Assembly: GCF_001642725.1 (NCBI RefSeq)
Contig: NZ_LSUQ01000023.1
Span: 1 to 38,641 of the forward strand
Reading direction: 5' to 3'
Source of the DNA: Ferroacidibacillus organovorans
Lineage (GTDB): Bacteria > Bacillota > Bacilli > Alicyclobacillales > SLC66
Length of the DNA stretch: 38,641 nt
Shown here: positions 8,709-18,145 of the stretch, one piece after another
Numbering within the stretch: the first letter of the stretch is position 1
How the letters are laid out: every line of letters begins with the position of its first letter
The notes under the pieces: generated by a model
What the model was told of the DNA's origin: nothing
Database searches by the model: none
Seen by the model: only the letters and a program-made list of their open reading frames with translations
Program-made: the position numbers and the translations under genes

Positions 8709-8903
8709 ATGAGATGGCCAACCGCCCCCTTTTATATTCCGTACAGCCCAGGTATGCCGGACTGGTGGGATCTTGTTTGGTGGGTCTTTCAACTCGGCAT
8801 CATGTCCTTGCTGCTCTGGTTTTTAGCAACCGTAGCGATGCGAGTCGATCGCGACTTTGTCAAGACTGGGCAGTCGCACGATCTGCAAGACGACGATGTT
8901 TAA
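8709..8903 (+). CDS. Small one-helix protein of the oxidase operon
   Basis: A 64-residue protein with a Trp- and Pro-rich N-terminus (PDWWDLVWW) and one transmembrane helix (about 22-43), ending in an acidic tail QDDDV. AAGGAGTGA lies about nine bases before the ATG. Small single-helix subunits are common as the last part of bacterial oxidase operons (subunit IV or CoxD-like), and this position fits, but there is no recognisable sequence family. Confidence 0.72.
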   Translation: MRWPTAPFYIPYSPGMPDWWDLVWWVFQLGIMSLLLWFLATVAMRVDRDFVKTGQSHDLQDDDV

Positions 8904-8918
8904 GGAGGTTCAGGAACG

Positions 8919-9413
8919 ATGAGACCCTTGCGATTTCGCCTGCATAGAAGAATAAACGCCTTCGCGGTTTTAACCTTCACCTTGATCTCTTGCTCCGGGT
9001 TTGCCTTTGTACGCGATCGCGAACCTGACAAGAGTCATGTGCACATCAATGATTCAAACGCTCTGCAAAACGCCACCGTCAAAAAAACTGCATTTCACCC
9101 ACGCCTTGATCTAGGAAAAGCGATCACTGCACAGATTCCAAACGTCTCATTTGCCACTGTACTCCAACGTAAAGATGACCTTTACGTTGGAATCGCAACG
9201 AGGGATGGTAAAAATCTCACACCATTGTTAGAGCATCAAATTATGACAACCGTTCAATCCGCGGTTCCATCCGCACAGCATATTTTGATCAGTACAGACA
9301 AGACGCTGGTGAACCACTTCCAGATCTTTTCAAGCTCTTTTAAAAACGGGAGCACATCTGGAAGCGATCTGATCATCAGCGATGTTGAGCGGGTGTTCCC
9401 ACAACTAAAATGA
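8919..9413 (+). CDS. YhcN/YlaJ-like lipoprotein
   Basis: A 164-residue protein with a basic N-terminus, a hydrophobic signal and a possible lipobox LISC. The mature part has the layout of the YhcN/YlaJ sporulation lipoprotein family: a helix leading to a PNVSFATVLQRKDDLYVGI strand pair, then a long helix and QHILISTDKTLVNHF. Members are found in endospore formers and localise to spore or membrane surfaces, function mostly unknown. AAGGAGG lies about 11 bases upstream, and the gene follows the oxidase genes by 15 bases, so it may be cotranscribed with them. No link to respiration is established. Confidence 0.7.
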   Translation: MRPLRFRLHRRINAFAVLTFTLISCSGFAFVRDREPDKSHVHINDSNALQNATVKKTAFHPRLDLGKAITAQIPNVSFATVLQRKDDLYVGIATRDGKNLTPLLEHQIMTTVQSAVPSAQHILISTDKTLVNHFQIFSSSFKNGSTSGSDLIISDVERVFPQLK

Positions 9414-9425
9414 ACGTTTCAAGGA

Positions 9426-9797
9426 TTACGTCTCCAAATGGAACGATTTAGGAAGCACGACGCGATGCAGGCCCTCTTCAAACAACGCAAGCACGATCGC
9501 GATAGCTTCTGCGACATAAAAAGGGACGATGGTAAAATTGCTCATTCCTAAAGAAAGAAGCGAAATGACCAATAGGAACGCCATTTTATCAACATAAAGC
9601 GTCGGAAAACTCCCGATGCGCGGCAAGACGACCCAGTCCAGGATGAGCCCTACCGCCGCGACGGCCAACGACGTGAGAGCCAAATCCCAGTAGCTGTCAT
9701 AAAGCGTAAAGATGCGATCAGCAATTGTGATCACCAGTAGGCTGAGGACAAACTTCGCGATAAAGTCAAAAACGGGACGTCGGAGTGGCTCGTTCAT
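9426..9797 (-). CDS. DUF2512 (YndM-like) membrane protein
   Basis: A 123-residue protein with four hydrophobic helices and the conserved LDWVVLPRIG loop seen in DUF2512 proteins of Bacillota. Function of the family is unknown. The second ATG (9797) is chosen because AGGAGG is seven bases away; the first ATG at 9803 is only two bases from it. The gene converges on the YhcN-like gene with a 12-base gap and no visible terminator between them. Confidence 0.8.
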   Translation of the reverse strand: MNEPLRRPVFDFIAKFVLSLLVITIADRIFTLYDSYWDLALTSLAVAAVGLILDWVVLPRIGSFPTLYVDKMAFLLVISLLSLGMSNFTIVPFYVAEAIAIVLALFEEGLHRVVLPKSFHLET

Positions 9798-9941
9798 TCT
9801 CATTCCTCCTTTTGATTTTGTACGTCATTATGTCCGCAAATGAGTTGGGCAATACTCCCCCAAAATTGGATGAAAAGGCGAATAGGCCAAACAAGATGCG
9901 GCATATTCTCTGAGGAATTTCCATCTGGGGAGTGACAGGCC

Positions 9942-10568
9942 ATGCCTTGGTTCTTGTTAGGATTAGCGATCTTGCTCGGGGTTCGACACGCATCAGCACC
10001 CGATCACGTGATGGCGGTTACAACCTATGTCGAGCAAAATCACGCATCTGCGCGATCAGGAATTGGTTATGCGCTTCGCATTGGCCTTGGCCACAGCATC
10101 GGAATGATCATCATGGGCATCGCTGTCCTCTTTTTATTACACCACCTCCCTGGAACGTGGGGAACATTATTAAGCAGAGTGTCAGGTCTGTGGATTCTGC
10201 TTTTCTCAGGTCTGATCCTTGCGAATCTCTGGTGGGGGAAAGAACACTCAACCCTTCGCAACCGCGTGAGCCAGTGGGTCGGCTCGCGCTCATCGGCTTG
10301 GATTCTCGGAATCCTTCTCGGCCTGGCCGTGGCGCCGGGAGACTTGGCAATTTTCGGCTTGATGACCACACTCCCGAATCAAGTCGACGGCGCTTTGTTA
10401 CTTTTTAGTTTTTTGTTGGCCATGCTGACTTCTCTCTCAATTCTTGGCGCCAGTCTGGAATTTTTCCATAAATTAGGACGCGCGCAGTGGCACCGTTGGA
10501 CGACAAATGGGGTTGGCGTGCTTGGAATGGGTGTTGGCCTCGCGCTTTTATCAGGGATTCTTCACTAG
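9942..10568 (+). CDS. NiCoT/HoxN-like metal transporter
   Basis: A 208-residue membrane protein with about six helices. The first helix carries RHASAPDHVMAV, close to the RHAxDADH signature of nickel/cobalt permeases, and the next pair has the LGHSIGM motif of the same family. It is shorter than typical eight-helix NixA/HoxN proteins, so it may be a smaller relative such as the NicO or UreH-like group. ATG 9942 has GGGGAG about ten bases upstream. The following antiporter gene starts at or just after its stop. Metal specificity is not readable. Confidence 0.75.
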   Translation: MPWFLLGLAILLGVRHASAPDHVMAVTTYVEQNHASARSGIGYALRIGLGHSIGMIIMGIAVLFLLHHLPGTWGTLLSRVSGLWILLFSGLILANLWWGKEHSTLRNRVSQWVGSRSSAWILGILLGLAVAPGDLAIFGLMTTLPNQVDGALLLFSFLLAMLTSLSILGASLEFFHKLGRAQWHRWTTNGVGVLGMGVGLALLSGILH

Positions 10569-10588
10569 TGGGGAATGTCGATTTTTCC

Positions 10589-11848
10589 ATGTCGTCACTA
10601 CTCATCGTTTCCGTTCTGGCTGTGCTGGTTCCACTTTTTGTATCAAGAGTTACGTGGATTCGCATTCCCATCGTCGTCGGAGAAATCCTGGTGGGCGTCC
10701 TTGTCGGGAAGAGCGGATTTAACCTGATTCATACGAGTCAATGGCTCGAATTTCTGCGATTTTTTGGTTTATCCTATTTAATGTTCGTGTCTGGACTGGA
10801 ACTCGATTTTAAAACACTGCGTCCTGAAAAATTCGGGAAACACCGTGGATTTAGACACTCACTCACAGACGCGCCAATGTTTGCCGTGATTTCTTGCGCG
10901 CTAACGTTTGGGCTTTCTCTACTTTTTTCCATCTGGCTGCACGAGCACCATTTTATTAAAAGTCCTTTTCTCTTTGCATTGATCATCACGACCACATCGC
11001 TTACTGTGGTGGTGCCTGTGCTTAAAGAATATGATCTCATGCAGACTGCATTTGGTCAGCACATGATGGCGGCCGCTGTATTCGCCGATTTTTTCACCAT
11101 GCTGTTCATCTCTGTCGCCGCCTCGCTCTTTAAGGGGGGGCAATCCACGAGCGTCTTTCTCGTCTTCATCCTCATCTTCCTGCTTATTGCACTGTATCAC
11201 GTCTTTCAACGCTTTCCAGCGCTTACGGCCGTACGAAATCTCGCCCACGGAACAGCCCAACTCGGGATTCGCGCCTCCATGGCCCTCATGATCATCTTCA
11301 TGGCACTCTCACAAACCCTGGGCGTTCAAGTGATCTTGGGAACGTTTTTGGCGGGTGTCCTTGTCGGTTTGATCAATGAGCAAGAAAAAACGGACGTATT
11401 TCACAAATTAGACGCGATCGGTTTTGGTTTTCTTATCCCGATCTTTTTTATTATGGTGGGCGTTAATTTTAATCTTCATTCATTGCTTGTTGATCCCAAG
11501 GCGCTCTTGTTGCTTCCCCTTCTGTTCCTTGCAACCTATGTATTTAAAGCATTGCCCATACTCATCCTTCGCCTTTGCTACCCTTGGCGACAGACGCTCG
11601 CAGGCGCCACACTGCTCACAACACAAATGAGCGTAACCGTGGCCGCCGCAGCAGTCGGTTTAAAGATCGGAGCCATCAGTTCAGGCGTCGACACAGCCAT
11701 TGTCTTTGTCGCCATGTCGACCGCCGTCATCTCCCCTGTGATCTTTGGTAAACTACTGCCAGCGCGCGTCGATCAAAAAAAATCGCGCTCCCTTATGAGG
11801 CGTACCCGTCCACCACGACGTCCAGTTTCCCCATCTCAGGGTCAATGA
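10589..11848 (+). CDS. CPA2-family cation/proton antiporter
   Basis: A 419-residue membrane protein with 12-13 helices. The N-terminus (IPIVVGEILVGVLVGKSG) is typical of Kef/NapA-type CPA2 antiporters, followed by a helix motif VLGTFLAGVLVGL-like (LGTFLAGVLVGL seen). It should exchange Na+ or K+ for protons and help pH control. No TrkA-N regulatory domain follows. The start is uncertain: ATG 10589 is used, but GTG 10568, overlapping the previous stop, is in frame. The basic last 20 residues are encoded over the eroded 3' end of a carbonic anhydrase on the other strand (11793-11848), so this tail is probably not conserved. Confidence 0.86.
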   Translation: MSSLLIVSVLAVLVPLFVSRVTWIRIPIVVGEILVGVLVGKSGFNLIHTSQWLEFLRFFGLSYLMFVSGLELDFKTLRPEKFGKHRGFRHSLTDAPMFAVISCALTFGLSLLFSIWLHEHHFIKSPFLFALIITTTSLTVVVPVLKEYDLMQTAFGQHMMAAAVFADFFTMLFISVAASLFKGGQSTSVFLVFILIFLLIALYHVFQRFPALTAVRNLAHGTAQLGIRASMALMIIFMALSQTLGVQVILGTFLAGVLVGLINEQEKTDVFHKLDAIGFGFLIPIFFIMVGVNFNLHSLLVDPKALLLLPLLFLATYVFKALPILILRLCYPWRQTLAGATLLTTQMSVTVAAAAVGLKIGAISSGVDTAIVFVAMSTAVISPVIFGKLLPARVDQKKSRSLMRRTRPPRRPVSPSQGQ

Positions 11849-11998
11849 CGAGTCCGTGTACGAGACGTTTTTGGCATCAACGGGTGACGGCGGATCAGGC
11901 GCACGCTTTCTTGCACACTGTCTGGAATAGACTCGATACGCTGTAACCAAGAATGCAGATTGATGCCAGTCACTTCCAGTGTATCGCCTCTTACTCTA
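11793..11998 (-). pseudogene. Remnant of a beta-carbonic anhydrase (C-terminal part, frameshifted)
   Basis: Reading the minus strand from about 11990, one frame gives TGINLHSWLQRIESIPDSV then VRLIRRHPLMPKTS, and after a one-base shift (net) another frame gives VHGLVIDPEMGKLDVVVDG and a stop at 11793-11795. These match the C-terminal half of the YtiB-type beta-carbonic anhydrases, where HPLLP is followed by xVxVHGLVIDP and KLxVVxDGY. The zinc-binding N-terminal half is absent; its place is taken by the end of odhB, and no start codon is available. So this is a decayed and truncated gene. It overlaps the antiporter C-terminus on the opposite strand by 56 bases. Confidence 0.85.
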
Positions 11999-13246
11999 TC
12001 ATCCCTCCAAGAGAAGCGCTTCCGGATCTTCGATCAGTTGCTTGACTTTGACTAAAAACTGTACAGCCTCAGCGCCATCGACGATGCGATGATCATAAGA
12101 TAAAGCGATGTACATCATGGGGCGTATGACCACTTGTCCGTCACGCGCAACCGGGCGCTCCTGTATGCCATGCATTCCCAGGATGCCTACCTGCGGCGCA
12201 TTGAGAATAGGCGTCGAGAACAAGGAACCAAACACGCCGCCGTTCGTGATGGTGAAGGTGCCTCCCTGTAAGTCGCTCAATCCTAGTGTGTTTTCTCTCG
12301 CCTTTTTTGCGAGTCGAGCGAGTTCCTTTTCAATCTCTGCAAAAGACAAGCGATCCGCGTTTCGAATCACCGGAACGACCAGACCACCCTCTGCCGCGAC
12401 TGCGACACCGATGTCATAGTGACGTTTGATCACCATCTCATCCTCTTGAATCTCCGCGTTCAAAAGTGGATACGCCTTGAGCGCACCCACGGTCGCTTTC
12501 GTAAAAAAGGACATGAACCCGAGCGATGCACCATAGATTTCCTTAAATTTCGCCTTGCGGCGATTGCGGACTTCAAGCACACTTGTCATATCCACTTCGT
12601 TATACGTCGTCAGGTGCGCCGCGGTGTGTTGTGCCTCAACCAGGCGTTTTGCGATAGTGAGCCTTCTTCGCGTCATCTTTTGCCGCTCTTCATCGTTGCG
12701 CTGATCAGGAATTACGGGGTGCGATACCGATTCGCGCGCCGGGTGCGCGACACTTTGCTCCACGACAGGCGCGACATTGTCCGTGGTGTGACGCGGTGTG
12801 ATGACGACTTGACTCAGGTCGATCCCCCGCTCGCGCGCCTCTTTTCGAATCGACGGTGTCGAGCGCAGCGGAAAGAGCCCTTGCCCAGATGCGTTAGGGC
12901 GCACGGAAGGCGGTGGTGTAACAGATGTAACAGACCCTTCTTTTTTCACCGACGCTACATCTTCGCGGTTTGCGACAGGTACTTCTAACGATTGACGCAG
13001 TTCCTTACTCGATGAAGAATCAAGTATGCCGATCACTTCCCCGACACGCACCGTTTCCCCTACGCCCTTTTTTACACTCGATAGCATTCCGCTCTCTTCC
13101 GCAATCACCTCAAGGTTCACTTTATCCGTCTCAAGTTCTGCCACCGCTTCGCCCGCCGCGACGGTGTCACCCGCCTTTTTAAGCCAGTTGAGAATGGTTG
13201 CATCAACAATCGATTCTCCGAGTTCAGGCACGCGTATGTCGCTCAT
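11999..13246 (-). CDS. odhB: 2-oxoglutarate dehydrogenase E2, dihydrolipoamide succinyltransferase
   Basis: A 415-residue E2 that transfers the succinyl group to CoA in the TCA cycle. Domains in order: lipoyl domain with the lipoylated Lys in ETDKV (K42), a Pro/Ser linker, an E3/E1-binding domain ([14 protein letters not shown]), and the catalytic acyltransferase domain ending with SYDHRIVDG, which holds the catalytic His. ATG 13246 begins the conserved [12 protein letters not shown] and has GGGAGG ten bases upstream; an in-frame ATG at 13273 directly after the odhA stop is less likely. It is the second gene of the odhAB operon. The E3 gene is not in the window. Confidence 0.95.
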   Translation of the reverse strand: MSDIRVPELGESIVDATILNWLKKAGDTVAAGEAVAELETDKVNLEVIAEESGMLSSVKKGVGETVRVGEVIGILDSSSSKELRQSLEVPVANREDVASVKKEGSVTSVTPPPSVRPNASGQGLFPLRSTPSIRKEARERGIDLSQVVITPRHTTDNVAPVVEQSVAHPARESVSHPVIPDQRNDEERQKMTRRRLTIAKRLVEAQHTAAHLTTYNEVDMTSVLEVRNRRKAKFKEIYGASLGFMSFFTKATVGALKAYPLLNAEIQEDEMVIKRHYDIGVAVAAEGGLVVPVIRNADRLSFAEIEKELARLAKKARENTLGLSDLQGGTFTITNGGVFGSLFSTPILNAPQVGILGMHGIQERPVARDGQVVIRPMMYIALSYDHRIVDGAEAVQFLVKVKQLIEDPEALLLEG

Positions 13247-13273
13247 CGCTTGTGACCCTCCCTTTCGTCTCAT

Positions 13274-15859
13274 CTACTGAATGGGTGACACCCTAAGCGC
13301 TTCTTCCACCACTTTTCGCTGAAAATAATCATGCATGCCAGCCATTCCCTCAGCAGGACTCGCGCGATCCGGTCGACCTGCATAGCGAATCAGGATATCT
13401 TTTGACGATACCTCTGGCAATCGCGCCGCCACAAAACTCCACGCCCCCATATTTTTAGGTTCTTCTTGCGCCCACACAATCTGGCGCAAATGAGGGTACG
13501 AACGGATGATGTCGCGCAGAGCCGAAACTGGAAACGGATAAAGTTGTTCGACGCGCGCGAGTGCAATCTCGCCCGATGACTCTAAAGTGGATAGCATTTG
13601 CTCAAGATCGATCGCCACTTTGCCAGAGCATAAAACCAACTGTGTTACGCCTTCACGATTCTCGGAAAATCTATGAAGAACAGGTTGAAACATTCCTTCT
13701 GTCAGTTCGCTGACTGTAGATTGTGCCTGCGGATGGCGAAGCAGGCTCTTCGGAGTCATGACAATAAGCGGGCGTGGATCAACACGCAACACGGCCGCTT
13801 GCGAGCGCAGCAGATGAAAATACTGTGCGGCGGTCGTCGGATGGACAACGCGCCAATTGTCCTCGGCGGACAATTGCAAAAAACGCTCCAGGCGAGCGCT
13901 TGAGTGCTCTGGCCCCTGGCCTTCATACCCGTGTGGAAGAAGCAGAACAAGCCCCGACGACTGAAGCCATTTAGAGCGGCCAGAAGACAGAAATTGGTCG
14001 ATGATCACTTGACCAGCGTTTGCGAAATCGCCAAACTGCGCCTCCCAAATCACAAGTGTTTCCGGAGCTTGAATGGTATACCCATACTCAAACCCCATAA
14101 CCCCTACTTCAGAGAGTGGACTGTTGTACACGGCGAAAGACGCTTTTGCGTGAGGCAGCTGCTGTAATGGACAGTGCGTCTGGCTGACATTTCGATCGTG
14201 CAGAACGAGGTTTCTCTGGCCAAACGTGCCCCGCTGTGAATCCTGTCCGGAAATTCGAATCGGCGTTCCGGCGGCCAAGATCGCCGCAAACGCCAAAGTC
14301 TCAGCGTGAGCGAAATCCACGCTTCCATTCTCCGAAAAGACCGTCCTTCTGCGTTCAAGGATTTTTTCCAGTTTTTTGTACACAGCAAATGAAGATGGAT
14401 AGTGTAACAGCGCCTCGTTCATTTCCTGCAGTTGCTCGCGCGAAACCGATGAGACCCTGTCCACTTGCGTTACAAAAAAGTTCGAGTCTGCGGGCGCCAC
14501 CTGCCGCGTCTCGCCTTGTTTGACGACTGCGAATGCCTCAGTCAATTTGTTTTTTATTCGCTCACTTGCGAGTTCAAGCTCTTCATTTGTCACAACTCCA
14601 TCTTTAAACAAACGCTCGCCATAGATCTCGCGAACGGTGAGATGGGCTGTGATGCGCTCATACATTTGAGGTTGTGTAACAAACGGATCGTCCATTTCAT
14701 TATGGCCCCATCTACGGTACCCCACCAGGTCAATCAGAAAATCGCGATGAAAACGTTGCCGATACGCAAACGCCATCTGAACAGCAAAGAGGCACGCGTC
14801 AGGGTCATCCGCATCGACATGCACCACAGGGATCTCAAACCCTTTGGCTAAGTCACTCGCATAATGCGTCGAGCGCCCTTCATGTGCCTCGGCTGTAAAC
14901 CCCAGTTGATTGTTCGCGATGATGTGGATCGTCCCACCGGTCTGATAGCCGTCAAGCCTTGACAGATTCAGCGTTTCAGCGACAACCCCTTCGCCTGGAA
15001 AGGCGGCGTCCCCGTGCACCAGCATCGCCATGGCCTCATCCTGATGAAACACAGGCTGCCCTGCTTGATCGCGACCATCCTGGACCGCGCGCGCATAGCC
15101 CTCTACCACAGGATCGACAAATTCGAGGTGACTGGGATTATGTGCGAGGACAATTCGCACTTCGCGGATGTCATCTTCTCGAAGATCGCGATGTGCGCCG
15201 AGGTGATATTTTACATCTCCCGTCCACCCGTAGTTGATCCCAAGCGACCCTTCAGACGGAACGAGATCCTTGTTTGGCGCCATGTGAAACTCTGAAAAGA
15301 TGTCCGCATACGGTTTTCCCAGCACGTGCGCCAACACGTTCAACCGACCGCGATGTGCCATTCCCATCATGACCGTCTTGATTCCTGACGAGGCAGCCTG
15401 TTTGACAAGTTCGTCCACCATCGGCACGAGCATGTCGAGTCCTTCAAGTGAAAACCGTTTCTGCCCTGGAAATGCCCGCTGGAGAAATTTCTCAAACTCG
15501 TCCACTTCAAGCAGGCGCATAAGCGTCTCCCGGCGCAGATCTGGACGTCTCTTCGCCCTTGAGGTCATCAACATCTGCTCAAGCCAATCCTGCTCTTCCC
15601 CACTTGCCGTATGTGCGTATTCCATCACGAAACTGCCTTGATTCATCTCGCGCAAAAGCGCGCGTTTACCCTTCTCGCCATCCCTTGGGTGTACATGGTT
15701 TTGCGATTGTACAGGCATTCCATAAATCTGAAACCATTCCCTTGTCTCCTCATCGACACTCAGCGGATCTCGCAGGAAACGCTCATACAATTCTTCGACA
15801 TAGCCTGCGTTAGGCCCTGTGAATTGCTGCCATACACTCCCCGTTTCTTTAGTTTCCAC
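13274..15859 (-). CDS. odhA: 2-oxoglutarate dehydrogenase E1
   Basis: An 861-residue thiamine-diphosphate enzyme that decarboxylates 2-oxoglutarate and loads the E2 lipoyl group. Seen: the N-terminal GPNAGYVEELYERF segment, GMAHRGRLNVLAHV, the active-site block HGDAAFPGEGVVAETLNLS, the ThDP region FLIDLVGYRRWGHNE and the pyrimidine-domain block GTFGQRNLVLHD. It is somewhat shorter than many E1 proteins but has all the main blocks. The start is GTG at 15859 with GAGGGGG six bases upstream. Together with odhB it forms a two-gene operon. A -10-like TATAGT lies upstream on the minus strand near 15910. Confidence 0.96.
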   Translation of the reverse strand: METKETGSVWQQFTGPNAGYVEELYERFLRDPLSVDEETREWFQIYGMPVQSQNHVHPRDGEKGKRALLREMNQGSFVMEYAHTASGEEQDWLEQMLMTSRAKRRPDLRRETLMRLLEVDEFEKFLQRAFPGQKRFSLEGLDMLVPMVDELVKQAASSGIKTVMMGMAHRGRLNVLAHVLGKPYADIFSEFHMAPNKDLVPSEGSLGINYGWTGDVKYHLGAHRDLREDDIREVRIVLAHNPSHLEFVDPVVEGYARAVQDGRDQAGQPVFHQDEAMAMLVHGDAAFPGEGVVAETLNLSRLDGYQTGGTIHIIANNQLGFTAEAHEGRSTHYASDLAKGFEIPVVHVDADDPDACLFAVQMAFAYRQRFHRDFLIDLVGYRRWGHNEMDDPFVTQPQMYERITAHLTVREIYGERLFKDGVVTNEELELASERIKNKLTEAFAVVKQGETRQVAPADSNFFVTQVDRVSSVSREQLQEMNEALLHYPSSFAVYKKLEKILERRRTVFSENGSVDFAHAETLAFAAILAAGTPIRISGQDSQRGTFGQRNLVLHDRNVSQTHCPLQQLPHAKASFAVYNSPLSEVGVMGFEYGYTIQAPETLVIWEAQFGDFANAGQVIIDQFLSSGRSKWLQSSGLVLLLPHGYEGQGPEHSSARLERFLQLSAEDNWRVVHPTTAAQYFHLLRSQAAVLRVDPRPLIVMTPKSLLRHPQAQSTVSELTEGMFQPVLHRFSENREGVTQLVLCSGKVAIDLEQMLSTLESSGEIALARVEQLYPFPVSALRDIIRSYPHLRQIVWAQEEPKNMGAWSFVAARLPEVSSKDILIRYAGRPDRASPAEGMAGMHDYFQRKVVEEALRVSPIQ

Positions 15860-15942
15860 ACGAATCGCCCCCTCACAAGAACCACGGCACGATACCTTTT
15901 CTTCTTACTATACAATGCACTGAGAACTGCCATCGCCGATCT

Positions 15943-16242
15943 TTAAATGCGCAGTTGAGCTCTCGCCTCTTCTGACATACACTCAGGTGTCCACGGCGGA
16001 TCCCACACCACGTCAACATACACCATTGACACTCCTGTCGCATGTGCCGCCGCCCACTCTACAGACTGACTCAGCGTGTCGTGTGCAGGGCATCCCGGCG
16101 TCGTCATAGTCATCTCCACGTGAACCGTTCCTTGTTCCGTTTCTTCGATCACATAAATCAAGCCTAAATCCACCACATTAATCCCGATCTCCGGATCAAA
16201 GACTTCCTTTAGCCTTTCCCGTACCTCGTCCAAATCAATCAT
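15943..16242 (-). CDS. MIP18/SufT-type Fe-S assembly factor
   Basis: A 99-residue DUF59 (MIP18, SufT/PaaD-like) protein that helps insert iron-sulfur clusters. Typical sequence: VFDPEIGINVVDLGLIYVI, then MTTPGCPAHD with the conserved Cys. ATG 16242 has AAGGAG ten bases upstream and overlaps the stop of the preceding membrane protein by eight bases, so it is in the same operon. The link with a DUF2249 gene and an oxidase-like membrane protein suggests maturation of a respiratory or nitric-oxide related metal protein, an inference from position. Confidence 0.9.
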   Translation of the reverse strand: MIDLDEVRERLKEVFDPEIGINVVDLGLIYVIEETEQGTVHVEMTMTTPGCPAHDTLSQSVEWAAAHATGVSMVYVDVVWDPPWTPECMSEEARAQLRI

Positions 16243-17548
16243 GATCTGACAACTCCTTTCCCAACTTTTTAAGATCAAGCACGCGAAACATCTGAATACA
16301 GAATAACAGAATGGCAAAAGCCGTAAGGGTCGCACCAAAAACGGTAAGCGGCAGCCACATACTGATCTCTCCAGCCGTAAGCGTGACGACGCCGAGCGCA
16401 AATCCGATAAACACGGGTCGCGACGTACTCACATTGACAATATCGGCGATAACAGGCGCCTTGCCTGGCCCTTTATGATGGCTATAGCGTTTGCTCCAAA
16501 TCAAAAAGGGTACGATTTTATACGCAAATCCCATCATCGTCATGGTCACCCACCCTAGCAGATAAAGCGTTACGACACTTTTCCAAGACACTTGTCTGCC
16601 ACCCGTAACAGAAGCGACAGAGAACAGGCCAATCGCGAGAAGACCCGCCGCTAACGCATAGAATACGGCATGAATCGGCGCCTCAACCTTTTTTCTCATT
16701 CTGTGCCTGACCATGTCTTTAAGCGACACAGCCTGTAACACAATGACACACACCCCTGCCACTAACCCGAACCATGTGAACAGGGCCATGGAGCTCCAGA
16801 TGCCAAGGAGCAAAAAGAGCATTGCGCTATGCGCGAGAATCAGTGTCCACCTGTGCCACTTCGTTTGATACCCGTGAGCAAGCGTAAACATCGGCAACAA
16901 TTTATAGCTAAACCCGATGAGCAAGAAAGAGAAAAAACCGACTGCAGCCAGAAGAATGTGCGTTGCAATCAGTTGATTCATCCATGGTGAGAGGGCGTTC
17001 ATCGCACCTGAATCGACAGATAAGAGCACAATCGCTAGCGTTATCGCGAGAATGAGATAAACATGCGCAGACACGACGAAACCCCACATCACATCTTTCA
17101 CCTTGACCTGCGTGAGGGATCGGAGCATGACGATTGCATAGATGAAGAGTGCCACCACAGCCAGCCCGCCAAAAAGCAAAAATCCCGACGCCCACCACAA
17201 GCTCATCGAGATAAAAAGACCGATCAATGAGAGCGAATACAGCCAAAAATTAAAGCGTGCCAATGGAACATTCGCAATCGGAATCAGGAAAGCGACCGTT
17301 GCCAACTGATAAACTGCGCCCATGACAAAGGAAAGAAGGGAGCCAAGCGTAAGCATGTGCGTGAGCGCAACCAATGCAGGCGCCCCAGGATCGCCACTCG
17401 CAAGATGATGGGACTGAAAAGCGAGATCCATCGCAAAGATTCCGAAGCATACGATTCCAAACGTCATATAGCGAATGGGAACCGCAAAAGGTGGCGATTG
17501 GCTTACCATTCCCCCGCGACCCTTCGAGTGAATCGACGCTTGTTGCAT
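16235..17548 (-). CDS. Twelve-helix membrane protein, distantly oxidase-I/NnrS-like
   Basis: A 437-residue polytopic protein with about 12 helices. Three repeated blocks stand out: LTHMLTLGSLLSFVMGAVYQL, THILLAAVGFFSFLLIGFSY followed by KLLPMF, and LYLLGWVTMTMMGFAYKIVP. The pattern of a helix-start His, then Gly and Tyr, resembles stand-alone relatives of heme-copper oxidase subunit I or NnrS, although a full set of heme and CuB ligands (for example HPEVY or HH) is absent. A heme-binding role is possible. ATG 17548 has AAGGAGG nine bases upstream. It lies between the DUF2249 gene (13-base gap) and the MIP18 gene (overlap). Function unassigned. Confidence 0.75.
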   Translation of the reverse strand: MQQASIHSKGRGGMVSQSPPFAVPIRYMTFGIVCFGIFAMDLAFQSHHLASGDPGAPALVALTHMLTLGSLLSFVMGAVYQLATVAFLIPIANVPLARFNFWLYSLSLIGLFISMSLWWASGFLLFGGLAVVALFIYAIVMLRSLTQVKVKDVMWGFVVSAHVYLILAITLAIVLLSVDSGAMNALSPWMNQLIATHILLAAVGFFSFLLIGFSYKLLPMFTLAHGYQTKWHRWTLILAHSAMLFLLLGIWSSMALFTWFGLVAGVCVIVLQAVSLKDMVRHRMRKKVEAPIHAVFYALAAGLLAIGLFSVASVTGGRQVSWKSVVTLYLLGWVTMTMMGFAYKIVPFLIWSKRYSHHKGPGKAPVIADIVNVSTSRPVFIGFALGVVTLTAGEISMWLPLTVFGATLTAFAILLFCIQMFRVLDLKKLGKELSDHD

Positions 17549-17560
17549 ACAGAATCCTCC

Positions 17561-18040
17561 TTACGCCTCGTCGAGTGAACGAGAGATGCGGACACACACC
17601 GTTCCGTCAGGATCTTCGCGCACATCATGCGAGAAACCTGCGTCGTCAAGCTCTGGTAAGAGGAATGCGGGAACACGCTCATTCCAGATTTCAAGTCCTA
17701 ATACGCCGTCTTTTATCTCTGATTGATGTTCAAGGATTTCCAGTGTCCGCACCATCGGTTGGGGCGGTTGAAGCCCCCGATTGTCCAAGTGAAAATACGG
17801 GAGTTCCTCTGCTGACTTGTAAAAATCAACGACGTAGTGATCCGCTTCAAGCTGTACCACTGCGTGACGAAATCCGCGTTTTGCAAGAACATTTAAAAGT
17901 GGGTCTGGTTTAAATGTCGCGTGGAGTTGAAGTACATCCCCTACATCCAGTTCGGAGATCGCCGTCATGATGCGTTGGAACGGTTCTTCTTTCGCCCGAA
18001 GCATTTCGCGCACATCAAGATCAATCAGTCGCCTCGTCAT
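17561..18040 (-). CDS. Tandem DUF2249 protein
   Basis: A 159-residue soluble protein made of two DUF2249 units: residues about 5-75 (LDVREMLRAKEEPFQRI to HYVVDF) and 82-155 (LDNRGLQPPQPMVRTLEIL to VRISR). DUF2249 folds like TusA, and such genes often neighbour nitric-oxide, denitrification or cytochrome genes, as here where an oxidase-like membrane protein follows 13 bases downstream. The conserved Cys-Pro of TusA is not present in either unit; PPQPM occupies the corresponding position in the second. AGGAGGAGG lies about eight bases before the ATG. Biochemical role unknown. Confidence 0.85.
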   Translation of the reverse strand: MTRRLIDLDVREMLRAKEEPFQRIMTAISELDVGDVLQLHATFKPDPLLNVLAKRGFRHAVVQLEADHYVVDFYKSAEELPYFHLDNRGLQPPQPMVRTLEILEHQSEIKDGVLGLEIWNERVPAFLLPELDDAGFSHDVREDPDGTVCVRISRSLDEA

Positions 18041-18145
18041 TTTGCAGCCTCCTCCTGTTTCACTTCATTCACTAATGCCAACACGGTTATTTTCTCAAAA
18101 AACGATTCTTAAGGTTGTGCGCTGCGTCACGCTCACAACGTGTGA

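Noticed and set aside
11753-11950. A 65-residue open frame on the minus strand over the end of the antiporter gene
   Set aside because: It does not resemble a protein; the carbonic anhydrase similarity lies in the two other frames and has no start.
13673-15813. Many plus-strand open frames across odhA and odhB
   Set aside because: They lie antisense to well conserved genes, lack ribosome binding sites and have no recognisable motifs.
18133-18145. TCACA-N3-TGTGA inverted repeat as a CRP/FNR site
   Set aside because: The half sites are in the reverse order to the TGTGA-N6-TCACA consensus, the spacing is wrong, and it sits at the 3' end of the deacetylase gene.
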